Counted from the stretch's first letter, positions 34,834-44,434 are shown. The stretch is 64,000 nt of DNA from a bacterium D16-36 (GCA_003611745.1 RAYF01000031.1:1-64000), one strand, 5' to 3'. Notes: generated by a model from the letters alone, not told the origin. Program-made: numbers and translations.

Positions 34834-36675
34834 ATGAAACAGAGATTAGCGGATTATGTGGCGGATTTTTTAGTAAACCATGGAGTAAAGGATTGTTTTA
34901 TGATAACGGGCGGCGGTGCGATGCACTTAAATGATGCCCTTGGGCATAAGGATGGGCTGCGCTGTACGTATAACCATCATGAGCAGGCTTGTGCGATTGC
35001 TGCGGAGAGTTATGCAAGGATTCATAACAAGATGGCCGTGGTATGTGTGACGACGGGTCCTGGCGGGACAAATGCCATTACGGGGGTTCTCGGCGGATGG
35101 CTGGATTCTGTGCCGATGTTTGTGGTTTCGGGACAGGTACGGTATGATACTACTGCGAGGTATATGGGCCAGTTTACGGATGGCCTGCCGTTACGTGCGG
35201 TGGGGGATCAGGAGTATGACATTGTTAAGTCCGTGTCGCCTATGTGCAAGTATGCGGTGATGATAGAGAAGCCGGAGCAGATCCGCTATGCGCTGGAGAA
35301 GGCGTACCATATGGCCACGACAGGAAGAAGGGGGCCGGTGTGGATTGATATCCCGCTTAATTATCAGGGGTGTGAGATTGAAACGGATGCGCTGGAGGGA
35401 TATTCCCCGGCAGATGACAGGGAAATGCTGCCAGAGCCGGTTGGGGAAGAGCTTGCGAAGCAGATTATACAGAAAATCCGGCAGGCGAAGAGGCCGGTTT
35501 TATATGCGGGCAATGGAATCCGCCTTTCGGAAGGCTATACGGCGTTTCGGAGTGTATTAGAAAAATTAAATATTCCTGTGGTGACTTGCTGGGATTCGAT
35601 AGATGCAATAGAAAATGAACATCCTTTATATGTTGGGAGAGGCGGCATTATGGGGGACCGTGCCGGCAATTTTGCGGTTCAGAATGCTGATTTGCTGCTT
35701 GCAGTGGGCAACAGGCTTTCAATCCGGCAGGTTGGCTATAACTGGAAAACGTGGGCGAGGGAGGCATTTGTGATTATGGTAGATGCAGACCCTGCGGAAT
35801 TAAAGAAGACAACCCTGCATGTGGAGATGCCGGTCTGTGCTGATGCGAAAGATTTTTTTGAGAAAATGGATAGCGTGTTAGGGGAAGAGGAAGTGCCGGT
35901 ATTTTCCGATCCGTTCTGGCTGGATAAGTGCGCTGGGTGGAAGAGGGCATATCCTGTTACGCTGCCTAAGCATTGGGAGGAGGATGGATATGCCAACGTA
36001 TATGCGTTTATCCATTATCTGAGTGAAAGCCTTCCGGAAGGCAATGTGACAGTTGTGTCAAATGGGAGCGCCTGTGTGGTCGGAAGCCACAATTATGTGA
36101 TAAAGAAGGATGCCCGTTTTATTATTAACAGCGGAGTGGCAAGCATGGGGTACGGCCTGCCCGCTGCTGTCGGGGCCTGCAGGGCTGTGGGGGATGGGAC
36201 TGTTATTTGCCTGGAGGGGGATGGCAGCATTATGATGAATTTACAGGAGCTGCAGACGGTTATTACAAACCGCCTGCCAATAAAGCTGTTCCTGATTAAT
36301 AATGAGGGCTATCACTCTATCCGGCAGACGCAGAATAATTTATTTGGCCACCACTGTAAAGTGGGGATTGGGCCGGAGAGCGGCGATTTGTCCTTCCCAG
36401 ATTTTGAAAAACTGGCGGCAGCATTTGGCTACCCTTACTTTGAAGCACACAGTAACGCCCAGATGAAGGAGGCTGTTATCAATGCACTGCAGACAGAGGG
36501 GCCGGTATTCTGTCAGGTTTTTGTCTCTACGGAGCAGAACTTTGAGCCGAAGAGCGCTACGAAACGTTTGGAGGATGGGACTTTGGTAAGCCCGCCGCTA
36601 GAAGATTTGGCACCGTTTTTAGAGAGGGAAGAATTTTTGGAAAATATGTTGGTATCACCAGTGGATGAAGGGTAG
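34834..36675 (+). CDS. Thiamine-diphosphate enzyme, acetolactate-synthase-like
   Basis: A 613-residue three-domain TPP enzyme. N-terminal pyrimidine-binding domain: VKDCFMITGGGAMHLNDALG, then HHEQACAIAAESYAR with the catalytic Glu. Central domain around IPVVTCWDS. C-terminal domain: CLEGDGSIMMNLQELQ, beginning the GDG-N cofactor motif. It is longer and more divergent than housekeeping IlvB, and no IlvN small subunit gene is adjacent. With the following HAD phosphatase and aldolase it is likely part of a dedicated C-C bond-forming pathway, possibly for a branched sugar or keto-acid side chain on a glycan. The start at 34834 follows AGGAAGGTG. Confidence 0.75.
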   Translation: MKQRLADYVADFLVNHGVKDCFMITGGGAMHLNDALGHKDGLRCTYNHHEQACAIAAESYARIHNKMAVVCVTTGPGGTNAITGVLGGWLDSVPMFVVSGQVRYDTTARYMGQFTDGLPLRAVGDQEYDIVKSVSPMCKYAVMIEKPEQIRYALEKAYHMATTGRRGPVWIDIPLNYQGCEIETDALEGYSPADDREMLPEPVGEELAKQIIQKIRQAKRPVLYAGNGIRLSEGYTAFRSVLEKLNIPVVTCWDSIDAIENEHPLYVGRGGIMGDRAGNFAVQNADLLLAVGNRLSIRQVGYNWKTWAREAFVIMVDADPAELKKTTLHVEMPVCADAKDFFEKMDSVLGEEEVPVFSDPFWLDKCAGWKRAYPVTLPKHWEEDGYANVYAFIHYLSESLPEGNVTVVSNGSACVVGSHNYVIKKDARFIINSGVASMGYGLPAAVGACRAVGDGTVICLEGDGSIMMNLQELQTVITNRLPIKLFLINNEGYHSIRQTQNNLFGHHCKVGIGPESGDLSFPDFEKLAAAFGYPYFEAHSNAQMKEAVINALQTEGPVFCQVFVSTEQNFEPKSATKRLEDGTLVSPPLEDLAPFLEREEFLENMLVSPVDEG

Positions 36676-36680
36676 TGGCT

Positions 36681-37433
36681 ATGTATGAACAGATAAAAGC
36701 GGTGTTGTTTGATCTGGATGGAACGGTTTATTATGGAAACCAGATGATTGAGAATGCTGACAAGGTGGTACAGAGATTCCGGGAGTTAGGAAAACGTGTT
36801 TACTGCATGACAAATAACTCGACAAAGTCCAGGCAGCAGATTTGCACTAAATTAGAAGGGATGGGGCTTTTGTTCCAAAAGGAGCAGATTTATACATCGG
36901 GCTATGCGGCCGCGCTGTATGCGAGGGAAAAGGGGTATAAGAGTGTATATGTCTTTGGAACGGAGGCTCTTAAGGAGGAGTTTGCAGAGCTTGGGATTTG
37001 TGCCAGTGAGGCTGCGGAGGTGGTCGTAGTAGGATATGATATGGAGTTTAATTACCAAAAACTGACGGACGCGCTTCAAGCAGCCCTGCAGGCGAAAACG
37101 ATTATTGCCTGCAATAAGGAAAAGCATTATCCAGGAGAAGGGGCAAAAAGGATGCCCGGCTGTGGGGCTATGGTGGGAGCTCTGGAAGGCAGCCTCGGCA
37201 GGAAGGCAGATTATGTGATAGGGAAACCTAATCCGCTGCTTCTTGATGTGATTTGCACACAGCAGAAGTTGAAGCGGGAGGAGATATTGGTTGTGGGGGA
37301 TACCTATGAGAGCGATATTCAGATGGCACAGGAGTACGGATGCCAGTCTATATATATCAGCGAGTCAGAGGAAAAGGAGCCGGGGGATACAAAGAGAGTA
37401 TCCCATATCAAAGAAATATTGGAATGGCTGTAA
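36681..37433 (+). CDS. NagD-like HAD-IIA phosphatase
   Basis: A 250-residue HAD phosphatase. AVLFDLDGTVYYGNQMI supplies the nucleophile, CMTNNSTKSRQQI motif II, the IIA cap domain lies between, then VIGKPNPLLLDVI with the Lys and VVGDTYESDIQMA with the acidic pair. Family members dephosphorylate sugar phosphates or related metabolites. It follows the TPP-enzyme stop by five bases and precedes the aldolase by 72 bases, so the three are probably one operon. A GTG at 36675 overlapping the previous stop is an alternative start. Confidence 0.8.
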   Translation: MYEQIKAVLFDLDGTVYYGNQMIENADKVVQRFRELGKRVYCMTNNSTKSRQQICTKLEGMGLLFQKEQIYTSGYAAALYAREKGYKSVYVFGTEALKEEFAELGICASEAAEVVVVGYDMEFNYQKLTDALQAALQAKTIIACNKEKHYPGEGAKRMPGCGAMVGALEGSLGRKADYVIGKPNPLLLDVICTQQKLKREEILVVGDTYESDIQMAQEYGCQSIYISESEEKEPGDTKRVSHIKEILEWL

Positions 37434-37505
37434 GAATTGGGCAATAAGGGATGCGGCATGAGTGAATGAAGGTGTTTCTTAGAGACAGAAAGATGAGGAG
37501 CAGGT

Positions 37506-39083
37506 ATGAAGCAGATTAGTTTGTTAGATTGTACTCTGCGGGATGGGGGTTATGTAAATGACTGGCATTTTGGTGAGAAGGCAATCTATCATATTACGAA
37601 AAAAATGGTGTTAGCGGGCGTTGAATATTTTGAGATAGGTTTTGTGAGGGAATGTGACTATCAGCCGGAATATTCGTTATTTGATGGCAATGAAAGTGTG
37701 CAGTCTATGATTGCACCGAAAAATCCCGCCACAAAATATGTGGGAATGATTGACATGGGAAGGCCTGTTTCTCTGGAGAAGCTTGGGAGGCGGACGGCGG
37801 AAGGGTTTGATGTATTCCGCGTTATTTTTAAGAAAAGCAAAGCAGATGCGGCCTACGAATATATAGAGGAATTAATTCAATTGGGTTATGAGGTCTTTGC
37901 CCAGGCGGTAGGAACTGATAATTATACGGACAGGGAATTTATTGATTTGATTGACAGGTTTAATTCACTGCCGATTAGGGCGTTTTACATTGTGGACAGC
38001 TTTGGTCTGATTAAGAAGAGGGATTTTCTGCGGCTGGTGCAGGTTGCTGACAATAACCTCAGGGAAGATATCATGCTGGGCTACCATTCCCATAATAATA
38101 TGCAGCAGGCGATGGGGAATGCATCTTCGATGGCGGAGATGAACCTGAAGAGAGATCTGGTGATAGATGCCTGTGTCTTTGGCATGGGACGGGGGGCAGG
38201 CAACCTGAATATGGAATTGTTTGCAGAATATATGAACGAAAATTTTGGCAAGAATTACCGGATTGAGCCTATGTTAGAGATTATTGATGAATATTTAAAT
38301 GATATCTATAGGGAAAATTTCTGGGGATACTCCCTGCCGTTCTATCTGTCTGCCTCGAATGGCTGCCATCCGAATTATGCGATTTATTTTGCCTCTAAAG
38401 GGACACTGACTGTGAAGTCTTTTAATGAAATACTGAAATCTATCCCGAAGGAGGACAAGGCGCTTTACAGCAGGGAAAGGGCGGAAGAGATTTATAAAGA
38501 TTATATAGAGAATTTTGTGGATGACAGGGAAGTGGTGGCGGAGCTTGAGAGAGAGCTTGCGGGGCGTGAAATCCTGCTGTTAGGGCCAGGTGTTTCCCTT
38601 GTGGAGGAAGAAAAAAGAATCCAATCTTATATAGAGGAGACAGACCCTGTTATTATTTCGCTGAATTTTGTTCCGAAAAATTTCAGATACCAGTATGTTT
38701 TTAGCTGCCACATGCGCCGTTACAAAAATATTCAGGACGAGGAGGGCGGAAAAAAGATTGTCACTTCAAATGTTAGGGATGCTAAAAACTACCAGTATAT
38801 GGTGAATTTTGCCAGTTATGCCGCGCAGGAACCGGAGATTATGGAAAATTCGGGTGTTGTGTGCCTTAATCTTTTGATGCATCTGGGGGTAAAGCGTGTA
38901 TGCCTGGCAGGGCTGGACGGATATGATACGAGCAGCCGGAAAAACTATATTAACAGCGGGCTGGAATATGACTTTCCGGCAGAGATTTTGAAGCTTAGGA
39001 ATCAGTTGATAAAGGAAGAGATTAAAAGGATACAGGGAAAGATGGATATTGTATTTTTGACAAAAAGTGTGTATGAGGAATAA
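37506..39083 (+). CDS. DRE-TIM (HMGL-like) aldolase with unusual C-terminal domain
   Basis: A 525-residue protein. Residues 1-300 form the aldolase barrel: SLLDCTLRDGGYVNDWHF (catalytic Arg-Asp) and GYHSHNNMQQAMGNA (metal-binding His pair). These are the marks of HMG-CoA lyase, homocitrate synthase and 4-hydroxy-2-oxovalerate aldolase relatives. From about residue 355 a second domain begins with ILLLGPGVSLVEEEKRI and contains VCLNLLMHLGVKRVCLAGLD. It resembles the MptE/DUF115-like domain seen in flagellin-glycosylation proteins, though this is tentative. The fusion suggests the aldol product is tied to glycan biosynthesis. GAGGAGCAGGT precedes the start. Confidence 0.72.
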   Translation: MKQISLLDCTLRDGGYVNDWHFGEKAIYHITKKMVLAGVEYFEIGFVRECDYQPEYSLFDGNESVQSMIAPKNPATKYVGMIDMGRPVSLEKLGRRTAEGFDVFRVIFKKSKADAAYEYIEELIQLGYEVFAQAVGTDNYTDREFIDLIDRFNSLPIRAFYIVDSFGLIKKRDFLRLVQVADNNLREDIMLGYHSHNNMQQAMGNASSMAEMNLKRDLVIDACVFGMGRGAGNLNMELFAEYMNENFGKNYRIEPMLEIIDEYLNDIYRENFWGYSLPFYLSASNGCHPNYAIYFASKGTLTVKSFNEILKSIPKEDKALYSRERAEEIYKDYIENFVDDREVVAELERELAGREILLLGPGVSLVEEEKRIQSYIEETDPVIISLNFVPKNFRYQYVFSCHMRRYKNIQDEEGGKKIVTSNVRDAKNYQYMVNFASYAAQEPEIMENSGVVCLNLLMHLGVKRVCLAGLDGYDTSSRKNYINSGLEYDFPAEILKLRNQLIKEEIKRIQGKMDIVFLTKSVYEE

Positions 39084-39134
39084 ATAATATCTTAGAATGC
39101 TCTAGAGGGGCATAATGGTTTTGTTGGGAGCATT

Positions 39135-39171
39135 CCTGCAGCAAGAATTACAAAGTAATTCTTGCTGCAGG
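39135..39171. terminator. Perfect 17-bp hairpin between convergent genes
   Basis: CCTGCAGCAAGAATTAC, a 3-base AAA loop, then GTAATTCTTGCTGCAGG. It separates the aldolase (+) from the next gene (-), fitting a bidirectional terminator, although no T-run follows on either side. Confidence 0.55.
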
Positions 39172-39182
39172 TTCCGCATGAA

Positions 39183-39631
39183 TCAGATATTGATTTTTAG
39201 TTTTCTCAGAAGAGCCTTATTGATATTTCCGTTGACTGATAATCCCTCCTCTTTTTGGAATTTCTTTATGGCATTCTTAGTTTTTTGCCAAAAACTCCAT
39301 CTGCCTTTCCGCATTTATATCCAAGTTTGTTCAGCTTCTTTTGAACTTTTTTGACCGTTGAAGACCGATAATATTTTGAGGTTTTCTTAGTTACGGTAGT
39401 ATTGCTTCTGGCTGTGGAGCTGCTGGAAGAGGAGTAAGGGCATATTCCATTTGGATGTAAGTGCGGCCCCATTCCGTGATGGTAGTGATAACTCCCTAAT
39501 CCGCTTACATTGTTATAGTCATGGTGCCCGCCGCTTGAATCTGTTCTTCCTGAATGTGCAAATGCTGCAGTATTGGAAAATAATAATCCGATACACATGA
39601 TTACAGTTAAAAGTTTTTTTGATAGTTTCAT
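39183..39631 (-). pseudogene. Secreted His-rich protein with peptidoglycan-binding domain, frameshifted at A6
   Basis: The N-terminus (MKLSKKLLTVIMCIGLLFSN, cleaved near AFAHSG) is a signal peptide. The segment SSGGHHDYNNVSGLGSYHYH is a YHYH-type His-rich motif likely to bind metal. A Ser/Thr linker and a PG_binding_1 domain (VKKVQKKLNKLGYKCGKADG) follow. The frame ends early at 39266, right after a run of six A on the coding strand (39281-39286). Shifting by one base there restores GKKTKNAIKKFQKEEGLSVN and a stop at 39183, giving 149 residues and a complete domain. Either the assembly lacks one A, or the gene is truncated or uses slippage. Confidence 0.6.
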
Positions 39632-39920
39632 CGGTAACCTCCTTAAAAATAATATATTGCTAGAGCGTGTTTGAATATTGACGAATTTTACGTATGCAGA
39701 AAAATTGGTATTTAGCTATCTTAACAATTAATAAGTAGTTTAAAATGACTATACTATATATCTTAATTTAATATGCATACGTTAAAATGACAAAATTCGT
39801 CATATTTCTACACAAAATGACAAAAGATGTAAACGGAGGATTCCAAACATTCCATGGAAATTTATTTTTAATCTATTTTTATTCTCGCGTACGCAACGAG
39901 CATACAAATCGGGAAATTGG
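39632..39920. other. Noncoding stretch with imperfect inverted repeat
   Basis: No gene is seen in these 289 bases. GACGAATTTTACGTATGC (39680-39697) recurs inverted at 39775-39802 with a 9-base insertion. AGAGCGTGTTTGA (39662-39674) also occurs at 50119. It may be a small degenerate palindromic element. Confidence 0.35.
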
Positions 39921-40277
39921 CTACTGATATATTCCTAAAAATGATGTTATTTTTCCATAGGTGTATTCGCCATCTATCAGTCCAAATTCAGGGTCATAGT
40001 ATTTACCGCCATACAGCAGCGTCCAATGCGTGTAACCTGCATTTGTATGCACTGTTAAAATAGAATACTCATATGGCACAGGATTTTTCTTTGAAATACG
40101 TGTATTTTTTTCAGCATGTTTCACTCCATAAAAATCCAATATTTCAATCAGTTGCCCTATACTCGTAGGTCCGCTTGTTTTCATATCTTTCATTACTTCC
40201 TCTATATCTTTACTTGTAATCATTGCAATACATGCCTGACCACAGGTTTCAGAAGTAGGCTGCATAACTAGTTTCAT
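39921..40277 (-). CDS. Small C39-like cysteine peptidase-fold protein
   Basis: A 118-residue protein consisting of little more than a papain-like core. TSETCGQACIAMI carries the candidate catalytic Cys, YTHWTLLYGGKYYDPEFG the His and following Asp. Peptidase C39-like domains of this size either process double-glycine leaders or bind peptides without an attached transporter. No ABC transporter or bacteriocin precursor is visible nearby. A GGAGGAG site precedes the ATG. It lies 24 bases downstream of a methyltransferase gene in the same orientation. Confidence 0.7.
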   Translation of the reverse strand: MKLVMQPTSETCGQACIAMITSKDIEEVMKDMKTSGPTSIGQLIEILDFYGVKHAEKNTRISKKNPVPYEYSILTVHTNAGYTHWTLLYGGKYYDPEFGLIDGEYTYGKITSFLGIYQ

Positions 40278-40301
40278 TTTATCTCCTCCTTTTCAGCTTG
40301 T

Positions 40302-41024
40302 CTATTTTGTATGTGAAAGAATGATATGATGAAAAAAGGCAATATCCCTGAATTCCGGTCTTTCTTCAACCATGCACTCAAGCTGAAACATCTTTTGCAG
40401 CCAGTCTTCCTCACGCTTTACTTCATTCCGCTGCAAGGCAAAAAAGGTTCGAACGCCAAATGTTTTTTCAATACTTAGGCATCCACGGCTATATAAAGCC
40501 AGATCACTATCGTCATATTCTCTTATCGTGCCAAAATTCAATGACTTCACGTCTTCGCCACGTAGTAACTCTATTGCCTCGTCTATTTTATATTCAAATA
40601 CTGCCTTCTGCATAATTTTTCCCGCTTTGTTATGTTTTACAATGGATAAAAAACCGTCGGATTTCATCACACGGACAAATTCATGAATCAGCTCCTCCCT
40701 GTTTTTTATATACTCCAGTACATTATGGCATAAAACCACATCATAAGAGTTATCCGGCATTTCCCGCAACTTGTCAATTCCACCCTTTACCTGTCTGTAA
40801 TCATACTCATGTCTTCTATGTACAAGCATTTCCTCATTTGGCTCTATAGCAGTCACTTCATTTTTTTCAGCTAAATGATTCGCAGTAATTCCGAATCCAC
40901 TCCCGAAGTCAAGTATTTTTTTGTTTTCATAGTTCAGATTATGCCATATCATGTGGTAAAACAACTTTCCCCACGGCATATCTATCGTATCCAAGTATCC
41001 CTGAATATTAACCGCTTGATTCAT
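40302..41024 (-). CDS. SAM-dependent methyltransferase
   Basis: A 240-residue class I methyltransferase. ILDFGSGFGITANHLAEKNE gives motif I, AIEPNEEML motif II, and YDVVLCHNVLEYIKNREELI motif IV/post-motif. C-terminal residues (YSRGCLSIEKTFGVRTFFAL) resemble the CmoM/SmtA type of tRNA methyltransferase, but small-molecule substrates are equally possible. The start at 41024 is chosen because GAGAGGAG precedes it. It forms a two-gene unit with the C39-like protein. Confidence 0.75.
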   Translation of the reverse strand: MNQAVNIQGYLDTIDMPWGKLFYHMIWHNLNYENKKILDFGSGFGITANHLAEKNEVTAIEPNEEMLVHRRHEYDYRQVKGGIDKLREMPDNSYDVVLCHNVLEYIKNREELIHEFVRVMKSDGFLSIVKHNKAGKIMQKAVFEYKIDEAIELLRGEDVKSLNFGTIREYDDSDLALYSRGCLSIEKTFGVRTFFALQRNEVKREEDWLQKMFQLECMVEERPEFRDIAFFHHIILSHTK

Positions 41025-41054
41025 GTGTTTTCTCCTCTCAATGATGCCTTTCAT

Positions 41055-41565
41055 GTTCGTTTGATTATATCACTTCCGTTCCTCATTTACAACAAAAATG
41101 TAGGGCGCAGCAACCACCGCACTCCCTTCCGACAATCCGGCTTTATCTTCTTATACTCCCCTGTCAGATTGCGGATTGTATTATTGTTTTCTTTTATCTG
41201 TTCCGATAAACATACCCAGTCTATCAGATTTTGCACTTCCTAATCCGTTTCGTAAAGGTCTGTATCTGTTACGGATAGAGAATTTGTGGGTGACAGAATC
41301 AGGAATTGGAAAAAGAAAGATATTGAGATGATTACGACAAATATCATCAGATGGGAAACCGAAGACATTATGGGGGGATGAATTTAATGACTATACACTA
41401 CATCTACATACAACTTTGGGAACAAAAAGCCGACGTTGGGAACATTGTCCTTGTATTTGGAGTAGTCTGTGCTTATAATTATTAATAGTATATATCTGAA
41501 CCAGATGAAGGCAGGTGTATATCTTGTAAAGTTAAATAATTGATTATGTATAGGGGATGGTTTCT
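41055..41565. other. Intergenic region with possible gene relic
   Basis: About 510 bases without a supported gene. On the minus strand near 41107-41240 a short open stretch reads like the tail of a longer protein (EVQNLIDWVCLSEQIKENNN), with no start or ribosome binding site. This may be a decayed gene. Nothing convincing is seen on the plus strand before the leucine-rich protein. Confidence 0.3.
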
Positions 41566-43398
41566 ATGGGGAAACGGAAAATATATTGGGTTTTTCTTTT
41601 ATTCATCTGTCTGGCGTCTGTCTGGTTTGCGGCTCCTAAAGAGGCGTCGGCGAAGACCGGAAGAGGCCCCTGCGGCAGCAATGCCTCATGGAAATATGAT
41701 ACAAAGACGAAACAATTAGACCTTTTTGGACATGGTGTTGTAAAGAAAGCGGTACACATTAAAAAAAGGATGAATCTTAAACGGAAGGACTTTTATGTTG
41801 AAAAACTGGTAATCCATGAGGGGATTACCAGCGTGGAAAATCATATATTTAAAAATGTGCGTTTTTGGGGGGAGATTTCCCTTCCGCACAGTTTCCGGAA
41901 AATACCGGCAGGAATGTTCAGGGATTTGGACCTGATAAAAAGGCTGTTCATTCCGGAAAATGTTTCGGTGGTAGAGGAACCGGCATTTTGGAGGTGTCAC
42001 CTGTTGCGGGAGGTTTCGGTATCCCAGAGAAACCGGCACTACTGTTCGGTAGACGGGGCGCTTTATACAAAGGATATGTCAAAGCTTGTATATTATCCGC
42101 AGGCGAAAGAGAGTGCATTTTACAATATCCCTGATTCTGTGGATGAGATAGCGCCGCTTGCCTTTGCTGAGAATAGTTATCTGAAAAGGGTAAAAATACC
42201 GGCAGGGCTGCAGGAACTTGGGGGCGGGGCTTTTTATGGCTGCATTTCATTAGAAAGTGTCAATATCTCTGAGCTTTATAAGCTGATAAGGATAAAAGAT
42301 TTCCAGAGTGACTTTTCTTTTTCTTATGGCCGTATGGCGGCTACTGTCGGACAACGCAATGAAGGCGGTGAGCCGGGATATAATGGAGCTTTGAACGAAG
42401 GCGGGTATTGGAATAGCAGCACTGAAAAATATGGAAGCCTCGGGACATTTGCCTATACACATCTTTCATCCTTTTCTATGCCGGACAGTTTGCAGTATAT
42501 TGCTTCGGAAACATTTCGGGGGAGCGCTATTGAGAAATTCACAATTGGCAGGAATTTTATCGGCGGCATTAATTTTGGCAGGGAGTTTGCGCAGAATTCT
42601 GTGAATCTGTATTATTTAGACCTGCGGAGGCTTTCGCTGAGCAGTGGAAATAAAAAATATATACTGGAGGGGAATATACTATATACGAAGGATAAAAAGA
42701 TTTTATGCCAGGCCGTCTCTGACAAGCGCTACCGGAAGGATACGCTGGTGATCAAAAAGAAGACAAGGAAAATTGCCCGCGGCGCTTTCCGTAATATATC
42801 TATTTATAAAAATATTGTTGTGGAAGGTGATTTGGACAGAATCGCTGTGTCTGCTTTTGCGTATAGCAAAATTCAATCTTTCCGTGTAAAGGGGGCTGTG
42901 CGGGAGGTTGGGATGGGGGCGTTTATGTGGAGCCGTGTGCAGAGATGGGAGTATGGGGGAGGCCTTACCCGGGTTCCAGCAAATACCTTTGCATATTCCG
43001 ATTTAAAGCGTTTTGATTTCCACTCTGAAGTGGAGAGGATTGGGAACGAGGCTTTTATAGGCGTTGATCTGATGGAAGTGTCAGGAACCGATTCGGTGAA
43101 AAAATTAGGCCATGATGTTTTTGGGGAATGCAATTTTCTGGCAGAATTGGAATTTGTAAATCTGGAATCGGCAGGGATTGACGTATGCGATATTCACACA
43201 AAGCTTATCGTCCCGGAAACAGCAGCCGTTTCCTTTCCTTTTAACGGACATGAAAGCAAGTTGAGGGATTGGATAGCCGGGCGTATCATCTTTATCCCGT
43301 CAGGGGAAACGGCAGGAAAGTGCCAAGAAGCGGCATCCCTTTTTTTGCTGGGACTTTCGTATGCCCCATTTATGCTGCAGATGTGCCTGCAGCTATAG
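41566..43398 (+). CDS. Secreted BspA-type leucine-rich repeat protein
   Basis: A 610-residue exported protein. MGKRKIYWVFLLFICLASVW is a signal peptide ending near EASAK. The rest is built of LRR_5 (BspA/TpLRR) repeats of about 23 residues, seen as LVIHEGITSVENHIFKNV, VDEIAPLAFAENSYLKRVKI, IASETFRGSAIEKFTI and VERIGNEAFIGVDLMEV. Such proteins are surface-exposed and mediate host or bacterial binding. No LPxTG, S-layer or other anchoring domain is seen, and the last ~20 residues are hydrophobic (SLFLLGLSYAPFMLQM), which may help membrane retention. AGGGG precedes the ATG at 41566 by nine bases. Confidence 0.8.
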   Translation: MGKRKIYWVFLLFICLASVWFAAPKEASAKTGRGPCGSNASWKYDTKTKQLDLFGHGVVKKAVHIKKRMNLKRKDFYVEKLVIHEGITSVENHIFKNVRFWGEISLPHSFRKIPAGMFRDLDLIKRLFIPENVSVVEEPAFWRCHLLREVSVSQRNRHYCSVDGALYTKDMSKLVYYPQAKESAFYNIPDSVDEIAPLAFAENSYLKRVKIPAGLQELGGGAFYGCISLESVNISELYKLIRIKDFQSDFSFSYGRMAATVGQRNEGGEPGYNGALNEGGYWNSSTEKYGSLGTFAYTHLSSFSMPDSLQYIASETFRGSAIEKFTIGRNFIGGINFGREFAQNSVNLYYLDLRRLSLSSGNKKYILEGNILYTKDKKILCQAVSDKRYRKDTLVIKKKTRKIARGAFRNISIYKNIVVEGDLDRIAVSAFAYSKIQSFRVKGAVREVGMGAFMWSRVQRWEYGGGLTRVPANTFAYSDLKRFDFHSEVERIGNEAFIGVDLMEVSGTDSVKKLGHDVFGECNFLAELEFVNLESAGIDVCDIHTKLIVPETAAVSFPFNGHESKLRDWIAGRIIFIPSGETAGKCQEAASLFLLGLSYAPFMLQMCLQL

Positions 43399-43477
43399 CA
43401 GGCACTTCGGTGCCGGATAATTTATTCCCGCGTAAGCAACGGTTTTGAGCGTCCGGTGGACGCCCTCTGATTTCGTT

Positions 43478-44251
43478 TTATAACCCCAAAAACCGTTCCA
43501 ACCATTTTGCCACACCGTCCTGTTCATTGCTTTCGGTTATTTCCTTTGCAGCTTTTTTTACCTCAGGCAGTGCATTTTCAACGGCCACCCCAATGCCACA
43601 TGAACCCAGCATATCAATATCATTGTAATCATCTCCGAAAGACACAATCTGGCTTGGGGAGATATTGTAATGGTCTGCCAAAGTCTTAATACCATTCATT
43701 TTGGTTGATTGTATGTTGTGGATAGTGATAATACGGTTTTCCGAAGGCAGCATATACAAGTCATCCAACATATATTTCATTAATTTATTCATTTCTTCCG
43801 TTGAATGGGCATCAACAATGACTTTTTCTGCATAGGAATCTTCCAGTTCCTTAAAATCAGAGGTTTTTATGTAGTCAATACCCGGCCAGATTTCTTCAGC
43901 ATTAAAATTACTGTACATCACATCGTTAGATTCTACGGCAATTTTATAATCTGGGTTATCATCTAAGATAGCATTGACTATCTTCCTTGGATTCCTGACT
44001 CCCAAGCTCTTTAATAAGGTTTCATGGTCCATGACCACAGCACCGTTATGAAAGATAGCGGCATCATAGTTTATCTGTGGCAGAAATGTTTTTACGGCTC
44101 GAATTGGGCGGGCGGTAGCCACAACAAAAAGAATGCCCCTGTTACGCAATTGTTTGATAATGTTTTCGGTGTAAGTTGATATGCTTTTATCATCTTTTAA
44201 TAATGTTCCATCTAAATCGGTTACTATCATTTTGATGTCCATATGATTCAT
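43478..44251 (-). CDS. Cof-type HAD-IIB hydrolase
   Basis: A 257-residue sugar-phosphatase-type enzyme. MIVTDLDGTLLKDDKSIS gives the nucleophile, VVATARPIRAVK motif II, the IIB cap lies between, STKMNGIKTLADHYN contains the Lys, and IVSFGDDYNDIDMLGSCGIG motif IV. It probably dephosphorylates sugar phosphates, pyridoxal phosphate or flavin phosphates; the family is promiscuous. The start at 44251 has GAGGA at suitable distance; a 25-residue extension upstream is less likely. It stands alone between the leucine-rich protein (convergent) and tRNA-Leu. Confidence 0.82.
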   Translation of the reverse strand: MNHMDIKMIVTDLDGTLLKDDKSISTYTENIIKQLRNRGILFVVATARPIRAVKTFLPQINYDAAIFHNGAVVMDHETLLKSLGVRNPRKIVNAILDDNPDYKIAVESNDVMYSNFNAEEIWPGIDYIKTSDFKELEDSYAEKVIVDAHSTEEMNKLMKYMLDDLYMLPSENRIITIHNIQSTKMNGIKTLADHYNISPSQIVSFGDDYNDIDMLGSCGIGVAVENALPEVKKAAKEITESNEQDGVAKWLERFLGL

Positions 44252-44434
44252 AATAATCCTCATTTCTGCACACGTTGTTTTTACATAAATTGCAATTGTA
44301 ATATTTACGATGTCCATAAGCAACATTATTCATGGACATTGTCTTAAATTTTGGATATTATAACTCTTTATCTGGCATTTGGCAATTAGGAACTGTCCAA
44401 AAATAACTTTTACTTCATTGTGTAAAATGGGATT

